A DNA stretch of 64,000 bases from Shewanella gelidii. GTDB lineage: Bacteria > Pseudomonadota > Gammaproteobacteria > Enterobacterales > Shewanellaceae. Both the position numbers and the translations under genes were made by a program. The notes under the pieces are model-generated. The model had not been told where the DNA came from and made no database searches. It saw only the letters and a list, made by a program, of their open reading frames with translations. Location: the NCBI RefSeq assembly GCF_014647855.1, contig NZ_BMPZ01000003.1:186001-250000 (forward strand), written 5' to 3'. This document shows, piece after piece, positions 6,923-16,708 of this stretch (the first letter of the stretch is position 1; each line of letters begins with the position of its first letter).

Positions 6923-8665
6923 TTATATCTGTGGACGGCGTTGTAACTTGGCGTAAACGGTATCGGATTCTAGCAATTGCTCATGGGTGCCAGACACGCG
7001 AATTTTTCCGTCGGCCATCAAGTGGATCACGTCCATATTCGCCATTGCGAGCAAACGATGACTTATCATGAGCAACGTTTTTCCTTGAGCAAAATTTAGT
7101 AACAGTGACATCACTTCACGCTCAGTTTGTTTATCAAGCCCTTCTGTTGGCTCATCTAACAATAATATCGGTGCGTCTCTCAGTAGAGCCCGAGCGACGC
7201 CAATACGCCGCTGCTCCCCGCCAGACAAAGAACGACCACCTTCTCCAACAAGCTGATCTAGTGGCTTTTCAGCATCCAACAAATTATCCAATCCAACCTG
7301 TTGCAGCACCAGCATTAGTTGCAAATCATCCACCGCTTTACCCGGGGGCAACGCCATTTTTAAATTATTCCGTAAGCTGCCACTAAAGATATAAACTCTT
7401 TGACTCACGACCGTCATCATTTGGCGTAACTGCGGCTCTGTATAATCCGCCACATTGTGTCCGCCAATACTGAGCTGCCCTTGCTGAGCTTGCCACTGAC
7501 GGCTCATTAACGACAACACACTGGACTTGCCACAGCCTGTTTCTCCAAGAAGCGCTACATGCTGACCAGAACCAATCCTTAAATCAAAATGCTTGAGAAC
7601 AGGACGATGCGGCACATAAGAAAACGCTACATTGGCGAGTTCAATACTTGCATCTTGAGCGAGATTTTGCTCGGAATCAGGGAAGCATATATGTGGTCGC
7701 TGCTCTACAATTTCATTGACACGTTCAGCCGCTTGAATACAAGAAGATAGGTGCGAAAAAGCACCAGCAACAGGCATCATCATTTCAATACTCGCCATGG
7801 TGGCAAAAACAACCAAAGCCAGCAGCGGGCCAGGCTGAGTGTGCTCACCGACACCAGCAGATGCAAGATACAAAATAAGCGCAACTGCAAAGCCATTGAT
7901 CAACAGTAATGCAGCTTGGCTTAAACCTGCAATTTTTGCCATTGCGCGTTGAGATTGCAGCATTGATAGCTCAGATTGACGAAGTTTCTCTCGATATAGA
8001 GGTACAGCATTGAACAAGCTGAGTTCTGCAAGGCCTTGAATCATTTCAAGCAGCATGACTCGATAATGGCGCTTTGCTTCCACCTGTTGACGCCCAGGCT
8101 GTAAACCTAAGCGATAAAAGATCACCGGTAAGCCTAGCCAGGCAAGCAGTAGCAAACCACAAAGTGAAATCGCTAAAACTGGGTCAAACCAAGCAATAAA
8201 CAGATAGAGCCCGACAAGCATCACCCCAGATACCAACATGGGGGTTATCAGTCGCAAATACAGATGGTCCAAAGTATCGATGTCTGCAACCAACCGATTC
8301 AAAATATCTGCTTGACGCATTTGCTGCAAATTACCGGCGCTTAACGGCAAGATACGGCGCCAACTCCAGCGCCTTAAATCAGTGAGCAACCGAAAAGTTG
8401 CCTCATGAGTAGCCAGCCTTTCGCCGTAACGGCTTGCCGTTCTGGCAATCGACAGAAAACGAACTCCACCGGCAGGGGTGAAAAAATTAAATGCCTGCGC
8501 TGTTGCAACACTTAAACCTGCAACAGCACTTGCTGACAAAAACCAACCCGACAGTGACAATAAACCAATACCCGCCGCGAGCGTGATGAAAGAAAGTATC
8601 AGGCCAAGCAGCATCATGAACCACTGCTTTTTAAACAACTTCAAAAATGGCAGCAAAGACTTCAT
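6923..8665 (-). CDS. cydC: Heterodimeric ABC exporter subunit CydC
   Basis: One half of the inner-membrane CydDC exporter of glutathione and cysteine, required for assembly of cytochrome bd and periplasmic redox balance. The 580 residues comprise six membrane helices (about 15-310) and an ATPase domain with Walker A GETGCGKS at 374-381, signature LSGGEQRR and Walker B LLLDEPTEGLD. The RFLSIARTASRYGERLATHEATF region (about 69-91) is typical of CydC. Its ATG overlaps the cydD stop by four bases, implying translational coupling. Confidence 0.95.
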   Translation of the reverse strand: MKSLLPFLKLFKKQWFMMLLGLILSFITLAAGIGLLSLSGWFLSASAVAGLSVATAQAFNFFTPAGGVRFLSIARTASRYGERLATHEATFRLLTDLRRWSWRRILPLSAGNLQQMRQADILNRLVADIDTLDHLYLRLITPMLVSGVMLVGLYLFIAWFDPVLAISLCGLLLLAWLGLPVIFYRLGLQPGRQQVEAKRHYRVMLLEMIQGLAELSLFNAVPLYREKLRQSELSMLQSQRAMAKIAGLSQAALLLINGFAVALILYLASAGVGEHTQPGPLLALVVFATMASIEMMMPVAGAFSHLSSCIQAAERVNEIVEQRPHICFPDSEQNLAQDASIELANVAFSYVPHRPVLKHFDLRIGSGQHVALLGETGCGKSSVLSLMSRQWQAQQGQLSIGGHNVADYTEPQLRQMMTVVSQRVYIFSGSLRNNLKMALPPGKAVDDLQLMLVLQQVGLDNLLDAEKPLDQLVGEGGRSLSGGEQRRIGVARALLRDAPILLLDEPTEGLDKQTEREVMSLLLNFAQGKTLLMISHRLLAMANMDVIHLMADGKIRVSGTHEQLLESDTVYAKLQRRPQI

Positions 8666-10575
8666 TGTTTGCCCTCCTGCAATTCTAATTCGGTCGTACC
8701 GAGATCAATCGCAAGCCCCTGTTCATGCCCGCTTAGCATTGATTTGAATAACCCCTCCTTAGCACTCAATTGTTCAAAATGCCCCTGCTGTACCAGTTTG
8801 CCGTTCGCGAGCACCCAAATTTCATCCATAGCAGCGAGCTGATCGAGTCGATGCGTAATCATCAAGCAAGACTTATCTATCGTTGCTTCAGAAATGGCCG
8901 ACATCACAGCCACTTCGCTTACGCTATCTAGACTGGCACTTGGCTCATCAAGTAGATACCACTGGGCGTCTTGCATCATGGCTCGAGCAAGCGCAATCCT
9001 TTGCGCCTGACCAACGGAGAGTCCCGCGGCTTGATCTTGGATTTCATAATCCAAGCCTTGCTCCAGTGAGTCGATAAAGTCGCCAATTTGCGCTTTCTCT
9101 AGCACTGATTTGAGGTGTTTATCGGAATAATCTTGACCGGCAAGCTGCAAATTATCTCGCAACGTGCCATGGAACAACTGAGGATTTTGCCCCAACCAAG
9201 CAATTTGCGAACGCCATACTTGCAGATCGCACTGTGATAATGACTGTCGTCGTCCTGACTCATCAACAATAGCGAGCGAACCTTCATAGGGTAAAAAGCC
9301 CAATAAAGCGCTCATTAAACTGGTTTTACCGGCGCCACTTGGGCCAACAAGCCCAACTTTTTGTGTGCTTTGCAGTTTAAAGCTTAGGGGACCCACAAGC
9401 GGCTGACCATCAAAACTCATCACGGTTAAATCCGTGGCTTCGATTGCGACTATTTTTTTGTCAATTTTGCCAATTTGGTTTGAAATTTTTGGGGACACAT
9501 TGGCACCAGCGCTCACAGCAGTATTCGTTTGTGCCAGCGGCTTAGCCAACGCGGGAGCATTTGACGAATGTTCAACGCTGGGCTGGTAGTTTAACAAAGA
9601 CATCAATTCTTCAGCAGCACCAACCGCTTGCGCTTTCGCATGATAATGAGTACCCATATCTCGCAGAGGCTGATAAAACTCAGGCGCAAGTATCAGTATG
9701 AATAACCCAGTGAATAAGCTAACAGATTCACCATAGTGACCAAAATCAAGATGACCTAAATAGGTAAAACCAAAATATACCGCAAGCACTGCGATTGATA
9801 CTGCAGCAAAAAACTCCAACACCGCCGAGCTCAAGAAAGCCATGCGCAAAACGGTCATGGTACGCTCCCGAAATTCATCAGAAGCACGAGTAATAGCTTT
9901 TAGCTCCGTCTCACCTTGCGAAAAAAGCTGAATTTGATTCAGACCTTTCAGCCTGTCCATGAAGTGGCCGCTTAACCGCGCCAATGCCGCGAAGTTTTTG
10001 CGATTAGCATCCGCAGCCCCCATGCCAACAAGAACCATAAACAACGGGATCAATGGTGCAGTCAGCAGAAGGACTAAGCCACCAGCCCAATTGATTGGAA
10101 ATACAACCACCAGAATCACCAAAGGAATCATTCCGGCAAGCGTTACTTGAGGTAAATAGCGACTATAGTAATCGTGTAGATCTTCAACTTGTTCCAATAC
10201 AATGCTCGCCCAAGCACCAGCAGGCTTGCCTTGTATAAACGCAGGCCCAAGGTCGACTAATTTTTGTTGGACAGCTTCTCGAATCGTCGACCGGAGTTGA
10301 CTGCCAGCTTCAAAGCTTGTGATTTCACGCGCATAACTCAATGCTGCTCGGACAAAAATCAACCCGACAAGAATCGTAAAGTGCATTAGAAAATGATCAC
10401 GGGCTAACTGTTCAATGATGACTCCTTGCAATATCGTTGCAATCAACCATGCTTGAATAATCAGCGCCACACCGCTTAAAAAACCAAATATCACTGCAAG
10501 AGAAAGATAACGTCCACACGCACCTTTTTGCCGCTTGAGCCAAGCCATTAAAATTTTTTCTTGGGACTTATCCAT
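8662..10575 (-). CDS. cydD: Heterodimeric ABC exporter subunit CydD
   Basis: Partner of CydC in the cysteine/glutathione exporter. I start it at the ATG at 10575 (637 aa), which has GGAG five bases upstream and aligns with MNKSRQKELTRWLKQQ of E. coli CydD. An upstream in-frame ATG at 10647 would add 24 residues without family support. QGKPAGAWASIVLEQVEDLHDYYSRY (written in part) and GMGAADANRKNFAALARLSGHF lie in the membrane domain. Walker A is GPSGAGKTS and the signature LSVGQAQRI. Compared with E. coli it has an extra, low-complexity linker of roughly 50 residues, rich in Ala, Ser and Asn, between the membrane and ATPase domains. Confidence 0.95.
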   Translation of the reverse strand: MDKSQEKILMAWLKRQKGACGRYLSLAVIFGFLSGVALIIQAWLIATILQGVIIEQLARDHFLMHFTILVGLIFVRAALSYAREITSFEAGSQLRSTIREAVQQKLVDLGPAFIQGKPAGAWASIVLEQVEDLHDYYSRYLPQVTLAGMIPLVILVVVFPINWAGGLVLLLTAPLIPLFMVLVGMGAADANRKNFAALARLSGHFMDRLKGLNQIQLFSQGETELKAITRASDEFRERTMTVLRMAFLSSAVLEFFAAVSIAVLAVYFGFTYLGHLDFGHYGESVSLFTGLFILILAPEFYQPLRDMGTHYHAKAQAVGAAEELMSLLNYQPSVEHSSNAPALAKPLAQTNTAVSAGANVSPKISNQIGKIDKKIVAIEATDLTVMSFDGQPLVGPLSFKLQSTQKVGLVGPSGAGKTSLMSALLGFLPYEGSLAIVDESGRRQSLSQCDLQVWRSQIAWLGQNPQLFHGTLRDNLQLAGQDYSDKHLKSVLEKAQIGDFIDSLEQGLDYEIQDQAAGLSVGQAQRIALARAMMQDAQWYLLDEPSASLDSVSEVAVMSAISEATIDKSCLMITHRLDQLAAMDEIWVLANGKLVQQGHFEQLSAKEGLFKSMLSGHEQGLAIDLGTTELELQEGKQ

Positions 10576-10817
10576 GAGACTCCAATGAATGCCGACACAA
10601 GCCTGTTTGTTTGAAAGCATGTGTAGTGAGAGGCAGCAGACTAACAATCATAACTAAATCATTCATTAATTTTGAAGCGCTTGCTCTAAAAAGAGAATAA
10701 AAATCAGTTTGAGACTCAAGGGCAAAGCTGTCGAATCAAATGCGACTTCAAGGTAATTCAGGCGAAGAACATAGAATAAACAAACTGCGAGATAGAACTA
10801 GCAATGGTAAGCAAAAG

Positions 10818-11858
10818 CTAATGCCCGTAACGAACCAATACATGCCATAGCAACTTCAGCTGCTGTATGACTTCGGCACGCGTTCCATACGCCTGCCAAA
10901 GATGAAAGTTCACATTAACCTGCTTCACAGCTTCACCAATCTGGCGAGCATCCAGAGTTCCTTGTGGTGCCACTTGCTTTGCTATTGTGGGCATTAGCGG
11001 CCCTCTAAAATTGTCGGGCACATCTGACACCGCAAGGCTTAACTCTGGTTGCCACAACAAAACCACTTCATATTCATCGCAAAGAGCTTGCATAGCCGCA
11101 TGAACGTCTGTTTGTTGAAAACATGGGTCAGCAACTAAATAGTCAACATCATGCTGTAGCGAAACCCGACCATGTACCTGCGCCTCAATGTAGTGATCTA
11201 AGTTTTTCGAAGCAGTTTGAGCGAAGCGAGCTTGCGGCGACTGGGATAATTGTGTCAGCAAGTGTGCGACCAATGTTGAAGGCGGACAGTCACAAATCCC
11301 AAGCGCATAATGCCTTTCAAAACTTTCGCTCATCAATGCTGCAAGAACATCATCAAAGAACTCGAGGGTACCTTTTTCTGGTGGATTTCGATAAGAATCT
11401 AAATAAGTAAAAGTGGCCCGCTGCTGTACCTCTGGCGATGTGAGTAGGTAGCAACTACCAAATCGAGGGGCTGGGCCATTCGGGTGTAAGTTGAGATCCA
11501 AGGCGCCATACTTAGGTCGCCCCTCTACACCATGATAGGCGTCTGCAAACAAACCATTTTCCCAATGATCCCGCGGACCGCCCAAGACTGGTGACAGCAA
11601 ACCGTTTGAAATTTGCGTTTCAAACTGGCTTCGGTATTCACCATCACTGAGCAGACCTTGAATCACGGTTAAACCGCGCTTATCCAGCCGATCGGGGTGG
11701 AAATGTAGTGCCACACGACCTTGTTTTCGGATGCGACGGATCAGTTCATTGAAATGTTTCGGCGCAAGATGGGACATCGCCAAGATATTTCTAATCATGG
11801 CACGAGCACGTTCCTGTTTGTCGCGGCTTAAGCTAGCGATATGCTTCACTGCTTTCAT
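10818..11858 (-). CDS. DUF3626 family protein, function unknown
   Basis: The 346-residue protein matches my memory of the DUF3626 family. Conserved blocks are LHFHPDR (51-57), EYRSQFET with SNG (74-86), RPKYGALDL (114-122) and PRFGSCYLL (131-139). The many invariant polar residues (H, D, R, E, N) in the first 140 positions look like an active site, but I know of no assigned reaction. There is no signal peptide or membrane segment, so it is probably cytoplasmic. ATG at 11858 is chosen. A TTG immediately before it shares the same strong GGGAG. It is flanked by unrelated leftward genes with wide gaps, so context gives no clue. Confidence 0.75.
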   Translation of the reverse strand: MKAVKHIASLSRDKQERARAMIRNILAMSHLAPKHFNELIRRIRKQGRVALHFHPDRLDKRGLTVIQGLLSDGEYRSQFETQISNGLLSPVLGGPRDHWENGLFADAYHGVEGRPKYGALDLNLHPNGPAPRFGSCYLLTSPEVQQRATFTYLDSYRNPPEKGTLEFFDDVLAALMSESFERHYALGICDCPPSTLVAHLLTQLSQSPQARFAQTASKNLDHYIEAQVHGRVSLQHDVDYLVADPCFQQTDVHAAMQALCDEYEVVLLWQPELSLAVSDVPDNFRGPLMPTIAKQVAPQGTLDARQIGEAVKQVNVNFHLWQAYGTRAEVIQQLKLLWHVLVRYGH

Positions 11859-12208
11859 CAAACGCTACTCCCTTTCGACGATACGTGGTCTACCTGCACT
11901 TCTTAGTGTGAAATCAAACCCCAACCAATCAACCGAGGATCCCATAGGTTAAATTTACCACACCTGAACAGAAGACATATAAATCCTTTTCGTGAAAAGT
12001 GTAAACAAAACATGTATCAAAAGGTGGCAGGCCTGACATGACCCGTTTTTCAAGCGTTGCCAATGCCTGAACCGCAACCACTAACCGATAAAACAAAACC
12101 GACTGCTATCAGCAGTCGGTTTTAATCGATAATCATGGCATTTAAATTTGAGGGTTCATAACGAACATTCTCAGTGCTTCAGCTCATTTTTTAAAAGAAT
12201 AAGGCAAA
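11859..12208. other. Intergenic region between dbpA and DUF3626 gene
   Basis: It contains the dbpA terminator at 12095-12123 and presumably the promoter of the DUF3626 gene. I cannot assign that promoter with confidence. No other repeat, RNA gene or open frame stands out. Confidence 0.6.
12095..12123 (-). terminator. Rho-independent terminator after dbpA
   Basis: A perfect 13-bp stem (AAAACCGACTGCT with its complement) and a 3-base loop. On the minus strand it is followed by TTTTGTTTTA, and it lies 86 bases beyond the dbpA stop. Confidence 0.85.
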
Positions 12209-13612
12209 CTATTGCATTTCCCATGCGCGATAACTGCGACCTTTAAGCTTTCCTTTAACAATTTTATTAAGTGCTTTTCTCGCGACATGACGCTCTACAG
12301 CGACATAGGATCTAAAATCCGTTACTTTAATTTTGCCGATTTGATTGCCATCGATGCCGCGCTCCCCAGTTAACGCACCCACAATATCGCCTGGACGGAT
12401 TTTTTGCTTTTTACCCGCATCAATTTGAATGGTCATCATCTTTGGCTCTAACGGACGCTGCTCCAACAACCCGTCAGACGGCAAACCCGTGGCGGTAATC
12501 TCATAACCAAGCTCATCTTCAAGTAAGATCATTTTCGGGGTATCTTGCTCATTAAAAAATGTATGCGCCACTCCCTGACTCCCTGCTCGCCCAGTTCGAC
12601 CAATGCGATGAATATGAACTTCACTATCGTAAGCCACATGATAGTTAAATACTGCGTCTATCGCTTCGATATCCAGCCCACGCGCAGCGACATCAGTCGC
12701 CACCATCACTGAAACGCTTTTGTTGGCAAATTGCAGCAATGCTTGGTCTCTATCTCGCTGCTCCAGATCGCCATGTAATGCAATGACACTAAAGCCTTCA
12801 TTAGCGAGTTTTGCAGCGACATCTTTGGTTTCCCGCTTGGTATTACAAAATACAACCGAACTCTCGGGCTTACCTTGTAACAGCAACAACCGCAACGCGG
12901 ACAAACGGTCATTGTTGTTATTGGTGTGGTAAAAATGCTGCACAATGCTTGAACTGTCATGGGTTGACTCGACCTTGACCATTTTAGGCTTCACCATGAT
13001 CCGGTTAGCGATCGCTTCAATCTGCTTCGGATAAGTGGCGCTAAATAGCAATGTCTGACGCAGACTTGGCACATGCTCAATCACTGCATCAAGCGCATCC
13101 TGAAACCCCATTTCCAGCATTCGGTCTGCTTCATCGAGAACAAAAGTGTCCACCTCGGAAAGATCTAAGCGACCACGGTCTAAGTGATCCATGATACGCC
13201 CTGGCGTGCCGACAATAATATGCGCGCCATGTTCAAGTGAGCCAATTTGCGGACCCATTGGCACGCCGCCACATAGTGTCAATACCTTTATATTGTGAAT
13301 ACCGCGCGCTAAGGTTCTGATCTCTTTTGCAACTTGATCCGCAAGCTCTCGAGTTGGGCAGAGCACCAAAGATTGAATACGAAAGCGTTTCACATTTAAC
13401 TTGTTGAGAATACCTAATCCAAAAGCCGCTGTTTTACCTGAGCCCGTTTTCCCTTGGCCAATAACATCCTTACTTTGCAGAATCGTGGGGAGACTCTGCG
13501 CTTGAATTGGCGTCATCTGCTTAAAGCCCATCGTCACAAGATTTGTAAGCAACTCAGGCTTTAATGGAAGTTGAGTAAAAGGTTGTGCTTTGTCAGCCAA
13601 ATTGGGATTCAC
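12209..13612 (-). CDS. dbpA: DEAD-box RNA helicase DbpA
   Basis: ATP-dependent RNA helicase that acts on 23S rRNA hairpin 92 during 50S subunit assembly. The 467 residues contain the Q motif (FTQLPLKPELLTNL and PIQAQ), Walker A GQGKTGSGKTAA, DEAD box VLDEADRM, SAT, HRIGRTGR, and the C-terminal DbpA RNA-binding domain (about 395-467, RPGDIVGALTGERGIDGNQIG) that gives specificity. It starts with GTG, with AGGA seven bases upstream. A terminator follows. It stands alone. Confidence 0.94.
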   Translation of the reverse strand: MNPNLADKAQPFTQLPLKPELLTNLVTMGFKQMTPIQAQSLPTILQSKDVIGQGKTGSGKTAAFGLGILNKLNVKRFRIQSLVLCPTRELADQVAKEIRTLARGIHNIKVLTLCGGVPMGPQIGSLEHGAHIIVGTPGRIMDHLDRGRLDLSEVDTFVLDEADRMLEMGFQDALDAVIEHVPSLRQTLLFSATYPKQIEAIANRIMVKPKMVKVESTHDSSSIVQHFYHTNNNNDRLSALRLLLLQGKPESSVVFCNTKRETKDVAAKLANEGFSVIALHGDLEQRDRDQALLQFANKSVSVMVATDVAARGLDIEAIDAVFNYHVAYDSEVHIHRIGRTGRAGSQGVAHTFFNEQDTPKMILLEDELGYEITATGLPSDGLLEQRPLEPKMMTIQIDAGKKQKIRPGDIVGALTGERGIDGNQIGKIKVTDFRSYVAVERHVARKALNKIVKGKLKGRSYRAWEMQ

Positions 13613-13630
13613 GGGGTTGTCCTATTTTCA

Positions 13631-13656
13631 AATAAAAGCCCCAAAATTCGAGGGGC
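13631..13656 (-). terminator. Rho-independent terminator of the AhpD-like/EAL operon
   Basis: On the minus strand, a 5-bp GC-only stem (GCCCC/GGGGC) with a 9-base loop is followed by TTTTATTT. It sits 118 bases past the stop of the GGDEF-EAL gene and just before dbpA. Confidence 0.65.
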
Positions 13657-13773
13657 ATATGCAGGTCGAGATCATAGCAGTATTTCATCATGAAAGCTGA
13701 GGCAATTTGCGCTCAAGACAAGCAAAATCCAGAAGCAGAAACGTGAAAGGGCATCACAAGAAAAGTCAGCCCG

Positions 13774-15813
13774 CTAATTCTTGAACTCTTTGAGGTTGTT
13801 GGAGCTGCCGATATTCTTGAGCTTATCAACAAAGTAGTGCCAAGGTTTCGGCTTACAAATAAAGTAGCCTTGAATAAAGTCAGATTGCCAGTCTTGCACC
13901 ATTTTCAATTGTTGCGGGGTTTCAATGCCTTCGCAAACTACGGTCATTGATAACTGGTGCGCCAATATAATCATTGACTCAGCAATCAACTCATAGCGTT
14001 GATTATCCTGCGTTTGGTCGATGAAACTCTTATCAATTTTAAGAATATCCAAAGAAAACTCGAGCAAGTAACTCAGTGCGGAGTGTCCAGTACCAAAATC
14101 ATCAACTGCCAACTTAAAGCCATACTCGCGTAACTTGGCAAACTGTATTTTCGATAATTCGGCATTCTGCATCGCCGCGGTTTCGGTAATTTCAAAGACG
14201 ATCGATTCTGCAGCAATACCATGCCTTTCAACAATATGAATTAAATTGTTGACCAAATTATCTTCTCGCAGCTGCACGGGAGATAGGTTGACTGCAACCC
14301 GAATGCTGGCCTCAAGGTTTGACTCTGCGAGATAGCGACACACTCGCTCAACGACCCAATAACCGAGGGCCACAATATCCCCACTTTTTTCAGCGATGTG
14401 AATAAACTTATCAGGCCCGACGAGCCCGTATGCGGGATGCTGCCATCGCAATAAGGCTTCAAAATAGTAATATCGGCCATGGGCGGCATCATCCGCAGCA
14501 ACAATGGGCTGGAAATAAAGCTCAAACTCTTCGTTTGAAATAGCTTGGCTCAAACTACGCATCAAATCGATTTTGAGCTTGAGTTCGTCATCCATACCGG
14601 CTTCATAACCTAGAAAATTAATTTGACGATTTTTTCGTGCCTGGAACAGTGCGATTTCAGCAAGCTTCAACAGTAAATCAGCCGCCTGCTCTTTTGGATT
14701 TTGCTGCGTCACTTGCTCACGGGAATAGTTTACGTAACCCGCTAAAATATTAAAGTTTGCTCGGTAATCTGTAACGACGATATCGACGGCAAAGCGATCA
14801 ACCACCTGCTGCAATAACATATTGACTTCAGCCACATGGGTATCCGACAAAAAAAAGGCAAATTTGCTTCCACCAAGGTAAGAGATAGTTTCATTGGTCA
14901 CCACCTCTCTAATTTTATCAATCGCAGCTTTAATAAAGCGTTGCTGCACTGAGTCATCAAACAAGCCGCAGAAGTAATTGAAATTGTCGATCGACAGGAT
15001 CACGACAAAAATAGCTTTGGATTTTACCTCAATGGCTTGACGCAGAATTCTTAAAAAGCCGCGCTGATTGGGCAGCCCTGTCGGTGTATCCATATAAATT
15101 GCGGGGATAACAACTTGCTTTTCACCTTCGCTTTTGAGCCTATCCCCTACAGCTGCTGCACTACCTAAATTTCGATACACCTGCGCTAGAAAGTCATCAG
15201 AGATCTCTTTTTCAACACAATAAGAAATAATGGAAGTGACATGACTGAGATAACACATATCACAATGGCTATAATTTAGGTCGGCCCCGGTTGCGTATAT
15301 CACGCCACCTTTATTATGGACAAAGTGCTCAAAATAAGAGCTTTTCTGTGTCAACAATTGATCAAGCACTGAATTGTCAAAGTTTGACGTCGGGAATGTA
15401 CACAATATTTCTTTTGGCATGTTGAGTAATTCGTCAATACCGTAAGACTGGTTGGAATCAACCTGAACCCATTCCGCCCCAACTTGTAACTGATACCCTT
15501 TAATGAAGTGTAGATATTCCCATTGATTGTGATTCAGCGATCGCACCAAAATACAATTTTCTAAATCAACAGAGAAACGAATCGTACGGTAGATATTCTC
15601 TAGATCTGCATACAGCGATTTATAGCTACCAATAACCTTGCTCAAACGAAGTAAACTTTCAGCTCTCAAAGAAGACTTGATGACCTGATTGGCAGAGTCT
15701 GAGTCAATTTCTACATTTTGAAAAAGCTCATCGAACCCAGGTTTGGCCGAGCTAATCGGGCTTTTCCTCACATTACATTGGAATGCCTTTGTCGCATCAA
15801 TAAACTTCGCCAT
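13774..15813 (-). CDS. GGDEF-EAL protein, predicted c-di-GMP phosphodiesterase
   Basis: The 679-residue protein has an unassigned N-terminal sensory region (about 1-230), a degenerate GGDEF domain (site reads GGSKF at 314-318, so no cyclase activity expected) and a complete EAL domain (about 412-665). Catalytic EAL residues are present: E452, N509, E541, D571-D572, K592, E628 and Q648. It should hydrolyse c-di-GMP. The N-terminal part contains HCDMC (183-187) followed by H191, which could bind metal or sense redox state. Only four bases separate its ATG from the stop of the AhpD-like gene upstream, so the two are translated together. No membrane helix is seen. Confidence 0.92.
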   Translation of the reverse strand: MAKFIDATKAFQCNVRKSPISSAKPGFDELFQNVEIDSDSANQVIKSSLRAESLLRLSKVIGSYKSLYADLENIYRTIRFSVDLENCILVRSLNHNQWEYLHFIKGYQLQVGAEWVQVDSNQSYGIDELLNMPKEILCTFPTSNFDNSVLDQLLTQKSSYFEHFVHNKGGVIYATGADLNYSHCDMCYLSHVTSIISYCVEKEISDDFLAQVYRNLGSAAAVGDRLKSEGEKQVVIPAIYMDTPTGLPNQRGFLRILRQAIEVKSKAIFVVILSIDNFNYFCGLFDDSVQQRFIKAAIDKIREVVTNETISYLGGSKFAFFLSDTHVAEVNMLLQQVVDRFAVDIVVTDYRANFNILAGYVNYSREQVTQQNPKEQAADLLLKLAEIALFQARKNRQINFLGYEAGMDDELKLKIDLMRSLSQAISNEEFELYFQPIVAADDAAHGRYYYFEALLRWQHPAYGLVGPDKFIHIAEKSGDIVALGYWVVERVCRYLAESNLEASIRVAVNLSPVQLREDNLVNNLIHIVERHGIAAESIVFEITETAAMQNAELSKIQFAKLREYGFKLAVDDFGTGHSALSYLLEFSLDILKIDKSFIDQTQDNQRYELIAESMIILAHQLSMTVVCEGIETPQQLKMVQDWQSDFIQGYFICKPKPWHYFVDKLKNIGSSNNLKEFKN

Positions 15814-15817
15814 TTAG

Positions 15818-16381
15818 CTACTCTTGATTAATCACGGTGATGAAACGTTCATCAACTGGCAATCCCAAGCCATCGGCAATGTTGACCATATACAGCGCAC
15901 ACGAAACCATTCCCAAAACCTCAACGGTTTCACTTTGCGATAACCCCAATGCCTGCATATCTTTGTACGCAGAATCTGGATCAACAAAATGTGGTTCCGT
16001 GGCAAGATCGGCAAATTTAAGCACGGCGCCTAAAATAGGCGGCTCCGCGCTTTCAATATCATCAAAAAGAGCTTTTACATGCCCCTCTGAAAAACCATGA
16101 TGAATGGCAAGGGCATGATGTGCGATATAGCAATATTGACAACGACGTTTATACGCCACAAATGAAAACAAAAGCTCCTTGACCATCCGAGGTAAATTCC
16201 CGGCGCACAGGTTCTGCTTCACCATTTGCCATGAGGATAGAGCGAGCGGTTCATTGACTAACGCCATACATCGGAAAATATTTGGTACGAAACCTAGACC
16301 CAGCTTTTCACACACCTCAGTATGCAACTGTGGATATTGCTGCTCAAATTCAACTGGGGGCATGATGGCGAATAAGCTCAT
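15818..16381 (-). CDS. AhpD-like carboxymuconolactone decarboxylase family protein
   Basis: A 187-residue all-helical protein with the AhpD-type redox motif: E69, C81, C84 and H88, with the same spacing as the catalytic E-C-C-H set of mycobacterial AhpD (E, then 12 positions to the first Cys). It probably reduces peroxides or disulfides, but substrate and partner are unknown. GGAG lies six bases before the ATG. It is first in an operon with a c-di-GMP phosphodiesterase, a pairing that suggests redox-linked control of that second messenger. Confidence 0.85.
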   Translation of the reverse strand: MSLFAIMPPVEFEQQYPQLHTEVCEKLGLGFVPNIFRCMALVNEPLALSSWQMVKQNLCAGNLPRMVKELLFSFVAYKRRCQYCYIAHHALAIHHGFSEGHVKALFDDIESAEPPILGAVLKFADLATEPHFVDPDSAYKDMQALGLSQSETVEVLGMVSCALYMVNIADGLGLPVDERFITVINQE

Positions 16382-16513
16382 ATTTCACTCCTACTATTCT
16401 AGGTAATTATAGTCGGGTTAGAGAAAAGACAAGCTTTTGTATCTTCGATTAAAACAACAAAATAATTGTGGTTATCATCTTCCGGTTCACCTTCACCAAT
16501 TGTCTAAGTCGCT

Positions 16514-16708
16514 TTAGGGCTTAAAGACCCCAATGACAGCACCACTTGCTTTCTCTGCCACAGGAGCTTCAGGTTGCTGCTCTTGGTAGTCACAATCCAT
16601 GCAGGTCACGGTCTCAATATTGTTTTCTTTAAAGAGTTGAATCGTATCAACCGCGCCGCATTTCGGACACTTTGCTCCAGCGACAAATCTTTTTTTTACT
16701 TTTGCCAT
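16514..16708 (-). CDS. yheV: YheV family zinc-ribbon protein
   Basis: A 64-residue protein with two CxxC pairs (C14/C17 and C36/C39) forming a zinc ribbon, preceded by a basic N-terminus. Its role is not established. It is divergent from yheS, as in enterobacteria and Shewanella, with a 145-base shared upstream region. Confidence 0.85.
   Translation of the reverse strand: MAKVKKRFVAGAKCPKCGAVDTIQLFKENNIETVTCMDCDYQEQQPEAPVAEKASGAVIGVFKP

Noticed and set aside
10576..10647. N-terminal extension of CydD to an upstream ATG
   Set aside because: The internal ATG at 10575 has a good GGAG and aligns with the start of E. coli CydD. The extension is not conserved in the family as I know it.
13774..15813. 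Diguanylate cyclase activity of the GGDEF-EAL protein
   Set aside because: The active site reads GGSKF, which lacks the acidic residues needed for catalysis.
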